Both the position numbers and the translations under genes were made by a program. From Bog-756 sp963831535 (GTDB lineage: Bacteria; Actinomycetota; Acidimicrobiia; Acidimicrobiales; RAAP-2), in the NCBI GenBank assembly GCA_963831535.1, contig CAWHQP010000007.1, forward strand, positions 372,001-436,000: a stretch of DNA of 64,000 nt, in the 5' to 3' direction. Positions within the stretch are counted from its first letter, which is position 1, and each line of letters starts with the position of its first letter. This document shows, in pieces, positions 43,265-51,083 of the stretch. The notes beneath the pieces are model-generated. The model ran no database searches. It saw nothing but the letters and a program-made list of their open reading frames with translations, and was not told the origin of the DNA.

Positions 43265-45138
43265 ACCCGTCGACGGAGGGGACACCGGGACCGGTGGCGC
43301 CTCCCCGAGGTACCCGGCACGTCGTCGTGGCCCCGGTGCAGGGGACGGTGGTGGTGATCACGGTGGCCACCGGAGGTGGAGTGGCCGGGGGTGGTTCACT
43401 GCTCATCCTCGAGTCCATGAAGATGGAGCATGTGGTGCGGTCACCGGTCACCGGTGTCGTGGTGGGACTCGAGGTCGAGGTGGGGACGCTGGTGGCCGCG
43501 GGGGACCCCGTCGCTGTGGTCGAGGCGGGCGACACCGAGACGCTGGCAGACGACCCATCGCCACCCATCGATCTCGAGTCTGTGCGTCCGGACCTCGAGG
43601 AACTGGTGGTGCGCCAGCGCGGGGTGCTCGACGCCGGTCGGCCCGACGTCGTCGAGCGGCGTCATCTCCAGGGACGGCGGACGGCGCGGGAGAACATCGA
43701 CGACCTGTGCGACCCTGGAAGCTTCACCGAGTACGGATCGTTGGCCATCGCCGCCCAACGAGGTAGACGACCAGTCGAGGAGCTGATCGAGCGAACACCG
43801 GCCGACGGTCTGGTGGCCGGCGTCGGACGGGTCAACGGCGGCACGTTCGACGACCGCCATTCCCGCTGCGCGGTGCTCTCCTACGACTACACCGTCCTGG
43901 CCGGCACCCAGGGATCCCAGAACCACCGCAAGAAGGACCGGCTGTTCGAACTGGTCCGACGGGTGCAACTCCCCGTCGTCCTCTTCGCTGAGGGCGGTGG
44001 TGGCCGGCCGGGGGACACCGACTACGCCGTCGTCACCGGTCTGGACACGATGGCCTTCGCCGAGTTCGGTGCACTGAGCGGCCTGGTTCCACTGGTCGGC
44101 GTGGTCTCGGGATTCTGCTTCGCCGGCAATGCCGCACTGCTCGGATGCTGCGACGTGATCATCGCCACCCCGGGGACCTCGATCGGCATGGGGGGCCCGG
44201 CCATGATCGAGGGCGGTGGACTGGGCACGGTCCGGCCCGAGGATATCGGTCCCCTCGACATCCAGGTAGGAAACGGTGTCGTCGACGTGGTGGCCGAGGA
44301 CGAGGCCGACGCCGTCCGCCTGGCCCGCCAGTACCTGTCCTATTTTCAGGGAGCCACCGATGGCTGGTCGTGCGCGGACCAGCGGGCGCTGCGCTCGGCG
44401 GTGCCCGCCGAGCGGGTACGGGTGTACAACATACGCGAGTTGATCCTCACCCTGGCCGACACCGGATCCGTGTTGGAGCTCCGTAGGGGTTTCGGAGCGG
44501 GGATGGTGACGGCGCTGGTGCGGGTGGAAGGCCGCCCGATCGGTCTGGTGGCCAACAATCCCGCCCATCTCGGCGGGGCCATCGACCGTGACGGGGCCGA
44601 CAAGGCGGCCCGCTTCCTCCAACTCTGCGATGCCCACGACCTCCCGATCCTCTTCCTCTGCGACACCCCCGGGTTCATGGTGGGTCCCGAGGCCGAGGAG
44701 ACCGCCCAGGTCCGTCACTTCAGCAGGCTCTTCGTGACCGGGGCCAGTCTCACGGTCCCGTTCTTCACCATCGTGGTGCGCAAGGGATACGGCCTCGGTG
44801 CTCAAGCCATGGCCGGGGGCAGCTTCCGGTCCCCGCTGTTCACGGTGGCCTGGCCGAGCGGCGAGTTCGGCGGCATGGGCCTCGAAGGGGCTGTCCGACT
44901 GGGCTTCCGGCGGGAACTGGAGGCCGTCGAGGATCCCGACGAACGCGACGCCCTCTTCGCCACCATGGTCGACCGGGCTTACCAGCACGGCAAGGCCATC
45001 AACGTGGCATCGGCCTACGAGATCGACGACGTCATTGATCCGGCGGACTCCCGACGGCGGATCGTCGAGGCGCTGCGCTCGGTGGCACCGCCCGCCCCCC
45101 GCTCCGGTAAGAAGAGGAGCTGCATCGACACCTGGTGA
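43261..45138 (+). CDS. biotinyl-domain-carboxyltransferase fusion of acyl-CoA carboxylase type
   Basis: 625 residues. The N-terminal biotinyl domain (about 18-90) ends its hairpin in LESMKMEHVV, with Lys54 as the biotinylation site. The rest is a complete acyl-CoA carboxylase carboxyltransferase (beta+alpha) with GRRTARENIDDLCDPGSFTE, GTQGSQNHRKKDRLFEL, ALIVNNPAHLGGAID-like VANNPAHLGGAIDRD, LCDTPGFMVGPEAEE and FGGMGLEGAVRLGFR. The biotin carboxylase subunit is not nearby and must be supplied from elsewhere. It transfers the carboxyl group from biotin to an acyl-CoA (acetyl-, propionyl- or methylcrotonyl-type). It overlaps the aldo/keto reductase by 4 nt. Confidence 0.9.
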   Translation: MNPSTEGTPGPVAPPRGTRHVVVAPVQGTVVVITVATGGGVAGGGSLLILESMKMEHVVRSPVTGVVVGLEVEVGTLVAAGDPVAVVEAGDTETLADDPSPPIDLESVRPDLEELVVRQRGVLDAGRPDVVERRHLQGRRTARENIDDLCDPGSFTEYGSLAIAAQRGRRPVEELIERTPADGLVAGVGRVNGGTFDDRHSRCAVLSYDYTVLAGTQGSQNHRKKDRLFELVRRVQLPVVLFAEGGGGRPGDTDYAVVTGLDTMAFAEFGALSGLVPLVGVVSGFCFAGNAALLGCCDVIIATPGTSIGMGGPAMIEGGGLGTVRPEDIGPLDIQVGNGVVDVVAEDEADAVRLARQYLSYFQGATDGWSCADQRALRSAVPAERVRVYNIRELILTLADTGSVLELRRGFGAGMVTALVRVEGRPIGLVANNPAHLGGAIDRDGADKAARFLQLCDAHDLPILFLCDTPGFMVGPEAEETAQVRHFSRLFVTGASLTVPFFTIVVRKGYGLGAQAMAGGSFRSPLFTVAWPSGEFGGMGLEGAVRLGFRRELEAVEDPDERDALFATMVDRAYQHGKAINVASAYEIDDVIDPADSRRRIVEALRSVAPPAPRSGKKRSCIDTW

Positions 45139-45172
45139 CACGGTCCGGACCCGGTGCCGGATCGGCGATGGG

Positions 45173-46111
45173 TCAGGGGACGGGAAGGACCCAGTCGACG
45201 AACTGACGAACCGACTCCCAGGCGCGGACGGCCTCGGGGACGCCCAGGTTGACGAGTCCCTGGATGCCGTGGATCCCGCCGGCCACCACGTCGAGACGGG
45301 CGTCCACGCCGACTGACCGAGCCTTGCGGACCAGGCGCTCAGCGTCGAGTCGACAGACGTCGGTCTCCCCGACCTGGGCCAGGATCGGAGGGAGGCCGGA
45401 GAGGTCACCCCGGGCCGGGGAGGCCCACGTGGCCCGGGGATCGCCGTTGGGACCGACGTAGTCACGGGCCCGGGCCCGGAGGAATCCCTCGGAGATAAAC
45501 GCATCCCGGAGCGACGGTGTGGCCGTGCCGTATCCGGCCGTGTCGAGGTCGACCCATCCGGACAGGCTGATCACGGCGGCCGGGACCGGCAGGCCCTCGT
45601 CGCGAGCCGCCATCACCGTGCTGAGGGCCAGGCCGCCGCCGCACGAGTCACCGATGCAGACCAGGCGCCGGTGGTCCCGACCAGACCTGAGGAGGGCACG
45701 GTAGGCGGTGAGGCAGTCCTCCAGCGCCGCCGGGCCGGGGTGCTCGGGGGCCAACCGGTAGTCGACCGTGACGACGGGGATCCCTGTCCAGTCGGCGATG
45801 AACTCGGCGTAGAAGTGATAGGCCTCGAGATCACACGACACGAAGGCCCCTCCGTGGGCGAAGAGGGCCAGGCCACGGGTGGCGTCACTGGTGGGTCGGG
45901 TCAGGTAGGCGGACCTCACCCCTCCCAGCGTCCACGTGTCGACTCCGGTGTCCGAAGCCAGCGGGTGACCGTGGAGCGGGGCCATGGACTCCCGGGTGAG
46001 GGCCGCATCGTCGTCAGGCCCGGCGAAGTCCCCGGGCATGCCGTCCACCACGGCGCGGAGCAACTCGCTCGGTACCTCACCGTTCGACCCCGGACTGCCG
46101 TTCCCACTCAC
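45173..46111 (-). CDS. HSL-family alpha/beta-hydrolase esterase
   Basis: 312 residues. Hormone-sensitive-lipase type: oxyanion motif HGGAF, then VVTVDYRLAPEHPGPAALED, nucleophile GDSCGGG (Ser in GDSCG), acid in ILAQVGETDVCRLDAERLVR and His in VAGGIHGIQGLVNLG. It hydrolyses short-chain carboxylic esters in the cytoplasm. GTG start at 46111, 3 bp after the universal stress protein stop, so the two are co-transcribed. It converges with the carboxyltransferase gene. Confidence 0.9.
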   Translation of the reverse strand: MSGNGSPGSNGEVPSELLRAVVDGMPGDFAGPDDDAALTRESMAPLHGHPLASDTGVDTWTLGGVRSAYLTRPTSDATRGLALFAHGGAFVSCDLEAYHFYAEFIADWTGIPVVTVDYRLAPEHPGPAALEDCLTAYRALLRSGRDHRRLVCIGDSCGGGLALSTVMAARDEGLPVPAAVISLSGWVDLDTAGYGTATPSLRDAFISEGFLRARARDYVGPNGDPRATWASPARGDLSGLPPILAQVGETDVCRLDAERLVRKARSVGVDARLDVVAGGIHGIQGLVNLGVPEAVRAWESVRQFVDWVLPVP

Positions 46112-46114
46112 CGG

Positions 46115-46618
46115 TCAGGCCGGTCCGGACCGGTCCCGGTAGATGGTGACGGGGCAGTCGGCGTGTGTGGCGCAGTGCTGGCCGACCGAACCCAGGAGCA
46201 TTCCCGAGAACTCCCCGTGGCCGCGACTCCCCACCACGAGGACGTCGGCGTGCTGCGATGCCTCGACCAGTGCCTCGGCGGGATGACCTTCGACGATCCG
46301 GCCGGTCACCTCTGTCGATCCGTACCGGTCGGCAACCGGGCCGACGATGGCATCGAGCATCGTTTTGGCGTCGCCGGCGGGGTCGTACCCCTCGGGGAAG
46401 GGGATGACCGGACCGATGCCGGTGGGCCACTGCCAGGTGGTCACGGCCTCGATGGAGGCTCCGATCCGGGAGGCGAGGTCGGTGGCCCAACCGAGGGCCG
46501 CCACGGAGGTGTCGGAACCGTCCACTCCCACCACGATCCGCCGGACCTCTCTGTGTCCACGACCGGGAGCATCACCGCCCACTTCCTCACCTGTAGCTCC
46601 GACGTCGGTCTGGGACAC
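46115..46618 (-). CDS. universal stress protein (UspA family)
   Basis: 167 residues with an N-terminal VSQTDVGATGEE tail and one Usp domain: RRIVVGVDGSDTSVAALGWA, and the ATP-binding signature GSRGHGEFSGMLLGSVGQHC (G-x2-G-x9-GS). It is an ATP-binding Usp, a cytoplasmic stress factor. The GTG start at 46618 is chosen because AAGGAGG lies 5 nt upstream; the open frame runs on to 47188 without coding character. Second of three minus-strand genes (deacetylase, Usp, esterase). Confidence 0.88.
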   Translation of the reverse strand: MSQTDVGATGEEVGGDAPGRGHREVRRIVVGVDGSDTSVAALGWATDLASRIGASIEAVTTWQWPTGIGPVIPFPEGYDPAGDAKTMLDAIVGPVADRYGSTEVTGRIVEGHPAEALVEASQHADVLVVGSRGHGEFSGMLLGSVGQHCATHADCPVTIYRDRSGPA

Positions 46619-46682
46619 AGCGCCCTCCTTGTCTTGTGCTTCCGGCCCCGGATCCCATGCTAGGGCCGCCACGCGGCGGCAC

Positions 46683-47699
46683 TCACGGTATGCGGTCGAG
46701 GCCCTCCCGCCTGCGGGAGGCCACCTCGTCGACCTGCTCCATGCCCGGCCCTCCCGTGGTCGGTCCCTCGACCGGGGTGCCCGCACCGACCAGCGCACCG
46801 ACGGTTGCACCCACCGAGGTCCGCAGTGCACCGAGGTCGTAGCCCCCCTCGAGGAACAGCACCAGACGCCCGGAAGCCGGGGCGTACCCCGCGACCACGA
46901 GGGCCAGATCGGCGAAGTCGCCAGCGGTGAGGGACAGGTCGGCCAGCGGATCGGCACGGTGGGCGTCGAAGCCCGCCGAGACGAGCACCCATGTCGGTGC
47001 GAATTCGTCCACGGCTGGCGTGACCAGGCGGTCGAAGGCTCGGCGGAGAACGTCCCCGGTGGCGCCGGCGGGCAGGGGCACGTTGATCGTCGTCCCCGGC
47101 GCCCCCGGACCGCCCACGTCCGAGGCCCGACCGGAGCCCGGAAACGACGGCCACTCATGGGTCGACACGTACATGACCTTCGGCTCATTCCAGAACAGGG
47201 CTTCGGTGCCGTTCCCGTGATGGACGTCCCAGTCCACGATCAGCACGCGTTCGCCCGCCGCCACCAGCGCCGCCGCCGCCACCGCCACGTTGTTCACGAG
47301 GCAGAAGCCCATAGAGCGGTCGGCCAGGGCGTGGTGCCCGGGCGGTCGGGCGACCACGAAAGCCAGGTCGCCACGCCCCCGCTGCAGTTCGTCGATGGCC
47401 ACCAGCCCCGCCCCGGCGGCCCGGGTGGCGATGGCCCACGACTCGGGGGTGGCGTAGGTGTCGGCGTCGATGGAACCGCCACCCTCCTCACAGAATCGGA
47501 GCAGGCGGTCGAGGTGCAGTTCGGAGTGCACCCTCCCCAGTTCGAGCAGCCCCGCGGGCCGCGTCTCCACAGTCACCAGGTCGTCACCCAGATACAGATC
47601 GGCGAGGCCTTCCATGACCGCTGCCACCCGGTCCGGACGCTCCGGATGTCCGGGATGGACGTGCTCGTCTCCCGTCTCCGGGCCCACGACCGTCAGCAC
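46683..47699 (-). CDS. histone-deacetylase-family (class II-like) zinc deacetylase
   Basis: 338 residues. HDAC/AcuC family signatures: ETGDEHVHPGHPERPDRVAA, VARPPGHHALADRSMGFCLV (catalytic His pair), LIVDWDVHHGNGTEALFW (Zn site), VSAGFDAHRADPLADLSLT and FLEGGYDLGALRTSV. Bacterial members deacetylate polyamines, acetyl-CoA synthetase or other acetyl-amines. The GTG at 47699 is preferred because GGTGGAG lies 7 nt upstream; the frame continues to 47813 without coding sense. It is followed by the universal stress protein and esterase genes on the same strand. Confidence 0.9.
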   Translation of the reverse strand: MLTVVGPETGDEHVHPGHPERPDRVAAVMEGLADLYLGDDLVTVETRPAGLLELGRVHSELHLDRLLRFCEEGGGSIDADTYATPESWAIATRAAGAGLVAIDELQRGRGDLAFVVARPPGHHALADRSMGFCLVNNVAVAAAALVAAGERVLIVDWDVHHGNGTEALFWNEPKVMYVSTHEWPSFPGSGRASDVGGPGAPGTTINVPLPAGATGDVLRRAFDRLVTPAVDEFAPTWVLVSAGFDAHRADPLADLSLTAGDFADLALVVAGYAPASGRLVLFLEGGYDLGALRTSVGATVGALVGAGTPVEGPTTGGPGMEQVDEVASRRREGLDRIP

Positions 47700-47898
47700 G
47701 GTGGTGCTCCACCGAGATGCCCGAGGCCGATGATCACGTGCACTCCTCCCCGTCCACGGACCTCCCCGGAGTCCGACCTCGGGGAGCGTCATGGGTCGAC
47801 CCAGAGTCTGCACCAGTTCCGGGGGGCCGGGAACAGCGCCCGGTCCGGGTCACGCTCCCCGCTAACCCGGTCACTCCGATTCAACCGGAGCTGAAGCC

Positions 47899-47904
47899 TA
47901 GAGT
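47899..47904 (+). promoter_or_regulatory. -10 element of the antiporter unit
   Basis: TAGAGT, 6 nt before an ATG (47911) that opens a micro-ORF. Confidence 0.6.
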
Positions 47905-47910
47905 GAGCCG

Positions 47911-47946
47911 ATGTCCGTGAGGCCGACAGGGGGTGGTGGAGGGTGA
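47911..47946 (+). CDS. 11-residue leader peptide MSVRPTGGGGG
   Basis: ATG 6 nt after TAGAGT, so probably the 5' end of a leaderless mRNA. The TGA stop overlaps the GTG start of the antiporter (GTGA at 47943). The Gly run (GGTGGTGGAGGG) also supplies the ribosome-binding site of the antiporter. Same layout as at 27428. Confidence 0.5.
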   Translation: MSVRPTGGGGG

Positions 47947-49265
47947 CGTCGACAGCGGTGGGCACCCTGGTCCTCATCGCCCTCGCCGCCGTCCTCGCTC
48001 CCGTCCTCTCCGAGCTCACCGGAGCCATAGCCGTCCCCGAGATCGTCATCCAGATCGGTCTCGGGATCCTCATGGGTCCCTACGTCCTCGACATCGCCCA
48101 TGTGAACAGTGTCGTCACCGGCCTCTCCGAACTGGGCCTGACGTTCCTGATCTTCCTGGCCGGCTACGAACTGGACCTGGCCAGGATACGGGGCAGGCCA
48201 CTGCGGTTGGCCACCACCGGGTGGGCCATCTCCCTGGTCATCGGGCTCGGCGCCGCGTTTGCCCTGGTATCGACGGGCCTGGCCCGGGACACGGTGGTCG
48301 TCGGTCTGGCCCTCACCACGACCGCACTCGGGACCCTCGTCCCCATGCTCCGGGACGCCCGCGTGATGGACACCCGGTTCGGTTCGTACATCTCGGCCAT
48401 CGGCACGGTCGGGGAGTTCGGCCCGATCGTGGCGGTGGCCCTGTTGTTGACCAAGAAGGACCCGCTGCTGACCTCGCTCCTCCTGGTGGCGTTCATCGTC
48501 CTGGCTGTCGCCACGGTCTTGCTGGCCGCGCGGAAGCAGCCGCCGAGCCTGGTGCACTTCCTCAGCCGCCATCTCGAGTCGAGTGCACAACTGCCCGTCC
48601 GGGTGGCGCTCCTGTTCATCGTGTTGCTCGTGCTCCTGGCCGAGACCCTCGGTCTCGACGTGCTGCTCGGTGCGTTCGCCGCCGGCATCGTGGTCCGCCT
48701 GTTCTCGGCCGGTGGGGAGATCGCCGCCGTTCGGGGGAAGCTGGAGGCCATCGGGTTCGGCTTCCTCATCCCCGTCTTCTTCGTCGTGAGCGGCATCCAG
48801 TTCGATGCCCACGTCTTCGTGCAGGACCCGGCCTCACTCTGGCGGGTGGGGCTCTTTTTGACGCTGATGCTGGTGGCCAGGGGAGCCCCGGTGTTCCTCA
48901 TCTATCAGAAGGCGCTCACCCCACCCGAGCGGGTCCCGATGGCCCTGCTCTCGGCCACCGGTCTGCCCCTGATCGTCGTGATCACCAGCATCGCCCTGGG
49001 GGAAGGGAGGATGCTCCCCGTCAACGCCGCGGCGCTGGTGGCCGCCGGCATGCTCTCGGTACTCCTGTTTCCCGCCATCGGCCTGTGGCGCATGCGGGTT
49101 GCCGGCCTCGCCGTGGCCATCACCGACCAGGACGCCGGCGGCCCGGAGGGTTCGCGGGGCCCGGACGGATCGGGGAGCCCGAACGTCTCGGGGCCATCGC
49201 TGGCCACCGACGGACCGGCCGAGTCCGAGGGATCGGACGGAGGTGAGGCACCGCCGCTCCGCTGA
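47943..49265 (+). CDS. CPA2 (Kef-type) cation/proton antiporter
   Basis: 440 residues with about 12 membrane segments: VPEIVIQIGLGILMGPYVLD, ELGLTFLIFLAGYELDLARI (the GYELD metal/proton region), GTVGEFGPIVAVALLL, and GLPLIVVITSIALGEGRMLP. No C-terminal RCK (TrkA-N) domain; it ends in a Gly/Ser/Asp-rich tail of about 45 residues. It exchanges K+ or Na+ for protons across the membrane. The GTG start at 47943 is set by its overlap with the leader-peptide stop. Confidence 0.88.
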   Translation: MTSTAVGTLVLIALAAVLAPVLSELTGAIAVPEIVIQIGLGILMGPYVLDIAHVNSVVTGLSELGLTFLIFLAGYELDLARIRGRPLRLATTGWAISLVIGLGAAFALVSTGLARDTVVVGLALTTTALGTLVPMLRDARVMDTRFGSYISAIGTVGEFGPIVAVALLLTKKDPLLTSLLLVAFIVLAVATVLLAARKQPPSLVHFLSRHLESSAQLPVRVALLFIVLLVLLAETLGLDVLLGAFAAGIVVRLFSAGGEIAAVRGKLEAIGFGFLIPVFFVVSGIQFDAHVFVQDPASLWRVGLFLTLMLVARGAPVFLIYQKALTPPERVPMALLSATGLPLIVVITSIALGEGRMLPVNAAALVAAGMLSVLLFPAIGLWRMRVAGLAVAITDQDAGGPEGSRGPDGSGSPNVSGPSLATDGPAESEGSDGGEAPPLR

Positions 49266-49309
49266 ATCACCGCCGGCACGCTGAACCCGGCAGAGGTCCC
49301 GTGGGTGGT

Positions 49310-50002
49310 TCAGGGCGTGTCGTTCTGGACCGTGAACCAGTCCCGGGCCCCGAGGTAGGAGGAGAACGCCGTGGCGATGGTGTCGATGTCCTCGGGCCGC
49401 TTGGGGCGCTGCACCTCGTAGACGTTGGGGAACTCGAGCCATCCCGTGACCAGTACCCACAGTCGCAGTGCCGCGTCACCGGTGGGTGGGTTGACCAGGA
49501 CCGGTCCGAACAGGGCCTGGCCGTCGTCGAAGACGAGGGTCGGCACGCCGAACCCTCCCTTGGACACCACCAGATCATGTTCGGCGTGGACCTCGTCGCC
49601 GGTGGAGGGATCGCTGATGGCCGCCGACACGATGCCGGGATCGAGACCCATCTCGGCTAGGAGCGCCTCAGCGACGTCGGGACGGTGGGGCTTGCGACCT
49701 TCCTCGTGGAGGGCCCGCCCCGCCACCCGGTACCAGCGGTCGAGGAGTTCGGGGTCCTCTCGGCGGAGGAACGCGCCGATCCGCATCATCGACCAACCGT
49801 AGGACCACTCCCGATCCCAGGGATGCTTCTTGCCTTCGACCCGGTTGATCTCCTCGAGGCTGAAGAACCGCCACCGAACCTCGATGCCGGCCCGGTCGCG
49901 GACCTCACGAATCCACAGTGACGTCTGGTAGGCGTAGGGACACATGATGTCGAAGTGGAAGTCGACGGCCTGCGGCGTGGCCGGCTCACTCGGGGTGCTC
50001 AT
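49310..50002 (-). CDS. DsbA-like thioredoxin-fold protein (CPYA active site)
   Basis: 230 residues, thioredoxin fold with the DsbA helical insertion. The active-site motif CPYA (Cys21 in FHFDIMCPYAYQTSL) lacks the second Cys of a CxxC redox pair, as in 2-hydroxychromene-2-carboxylate isomerases, GST-kappa and mycothiol-dependent reductases. The cis-Pro loop GGFGVPTLVF is present. No signal peptide, so it is cytoplasmic, which favours a mycothiol- or glutathione-analogue-dependent enzyme over disulfide formation. The ATG at 50002 has GGAGGAGG upstream. Convergent with the antiporter. Confidence 0.83.
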   Translation of the reverse strand: MSTPSEPATPQAVDFHFDIMCPYAYQTSLWIREVRDRAGIEVRWRFFSLEEINRVEGKKHPWDREWSYGWSMMRIGAFLRREDPELLDRWYRVAGRALHEEGRKPHRPDVAEALLAEMGLDPGIVSAAISDPSTGDEVHAEHDLVVSKGGFGVPTLVFDDGQALFGPVLVNPPTGDAALRLWVLVTGWLEFPNVYEVQRPKRPEDIDTIATAFSSYLGARDWFTVQNDTP

Positions 50003-50066
50003 GGCGATCCTCCTCCGTCGGGTCGCTCCTTCTCCTCCGACCTGATCACCGTAGCCCTCCCCCTCG

Positions 50067-51011
50067 TCACCCACGCGGTCCGGTGGCCAACTCGACGAAG
50101 CGGTCCGCCGCCGGGGCCAGTGTCCCGGTCCGGTGGACGAGGGCGATACTGCGTTCCACCGAAGGCGAAGGTCGGGCGACGGTGGCGCCGAGTGCACCGG
50201 CCACCGCGGCGATGGGCTCGGGAACCAGAGCCGCGCCAGCTCCGGCCAACACCAGCGGCAAGATGGCGTCCCGCTGGGCGGTGACGACAGCCACCCGTGG
50301 CACCGCTCCGGCCCCGGCGAAGCCCTCGTCGAGGAGCCTCCGGGTAGAGGTGCCTACCGGTGCGGCCACGAACGGGGTATCGACGAGGTCGGACAATGCC
50401 AGTTCCGGTAGTGCCGCACCGGGGGTGTCGGCCGGGCCGGCACCCGGACCGCCGCAGGCCGGTTCCCCGATCGGATTTCCCCATCCGCCCAACCCAGGAG
50501 GGAGGATGAGCAGCAGCGCCTGCCTCCCGATGTCCCGACTGGTCAGGTCGGCGCTGACCTGGGTGGTCTCGGTGATCCCCGCCTCGCACCGGCCGTCCCG
50601 CACCATCGCTACCAGGTCCGAGGTGTCCTCGGGGGCGGCGAGGTCCACATCCACCCCCGGATACCGCCGCCGGAAGCGGCCCACCAGCTCGGCCAGCGGA
50701 TCGGCAGCCAGGGTGGGGAGGCTGGCCAGGGCCAGCGTGCCCGACCGCACTCCGGCCACCGCGGCCACCGCCGCCCGCCCTGTCTCCACGTCGCGTAGGG
50801 CCTGACGGGCCGGTCCGACCAGGGCCTCACCGGCCGCAGTGAGATGCACCCGGCGGCCCACGCGGTCGAATAGGCCAACGCCGAGTTCCCGCTCCAACTC
50901 CTTGACGGCCAGCGAGAGCGCGGGCTGGCTCACGTCCACCTCGTCGGCCGCGGCGGTGAACCCGTCGTGGTCTACGACGGCCAGAAAGTAGGTGAGACGT
51001 CGAAGGTCCAT
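50067..51011 (-). CDS. LysR-family transcriptional regulator
   Basis: 314 residues. N-terminal winged helix: MDLRRLTYFLAVVDHDGFTA, AADEVDVSQPALSLAVKELE, RELGVGLFDRVGRRVHLTAA. The C-terminal substrate-binding domain is Ala/Gly-rich and contains an insertion (GNPIGEPACGGPGAGPADTP). It diverges from an MFS exporter across a 70-bp region with a perfect palindrome, so it likely controls that exporter together with itself. The effector is unknown. Confidence 0.93.
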   Translation of the reverse strand: MDLRRLTYFLAVVDHDGFTAAADEVDVSQPALSLAVKELERELGVGLFDRVGRRVHLTAAGEALVGPARQALRDVETGRAAVAAVAGVRSGTLALASLPTLAADPLAELVGRFRRRYPGVDVDLAAPEDTSDLVAMVRDGRCEAGITETTQVSADLTSRDIGRQALLLILPPGLGGWGNPIGEPACGGPGAGPADTPGAALPELALSDLVDTPFVAAPVGTSTRRLLDEGFAGAGAVPRVAVVTAQRDAILPLVLAGAGAALVPEPIAAVAGALGATVARPSPSVERSIALVHRTGTLAPAADRFVELATGPRG

Positions 51012-51013
51012 AA

Positions 51014-51040
51014 ATAAATCATATCAAAACTATGATTTAT
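51014..51040. promoter_or_regulatory. LysR operator, AT-rich palindrome
   Basis: ATAAATCATA (51014-51023) and TATGATTTAT (51031-51040) form a perfect inverted repeat around 7 nt and fit the T-N11-A form of LysR sites. The region is strikingly AT-rich against its surroundings and lies three bases before the lysR start codon. Confidence 0.75.
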
Positions 51041-51083
51041 GACTATTGGACTTCTAGGTTGACGGTGACGACACTGACTGCTG

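Noticed and set aside
43441..45504. 687-codon minus-strand open frame
   Set aside because: Antisense to the biotinyl-carboxyltransferase, whose motifs are unequivocal; long antisense frames are expected at this GC content.
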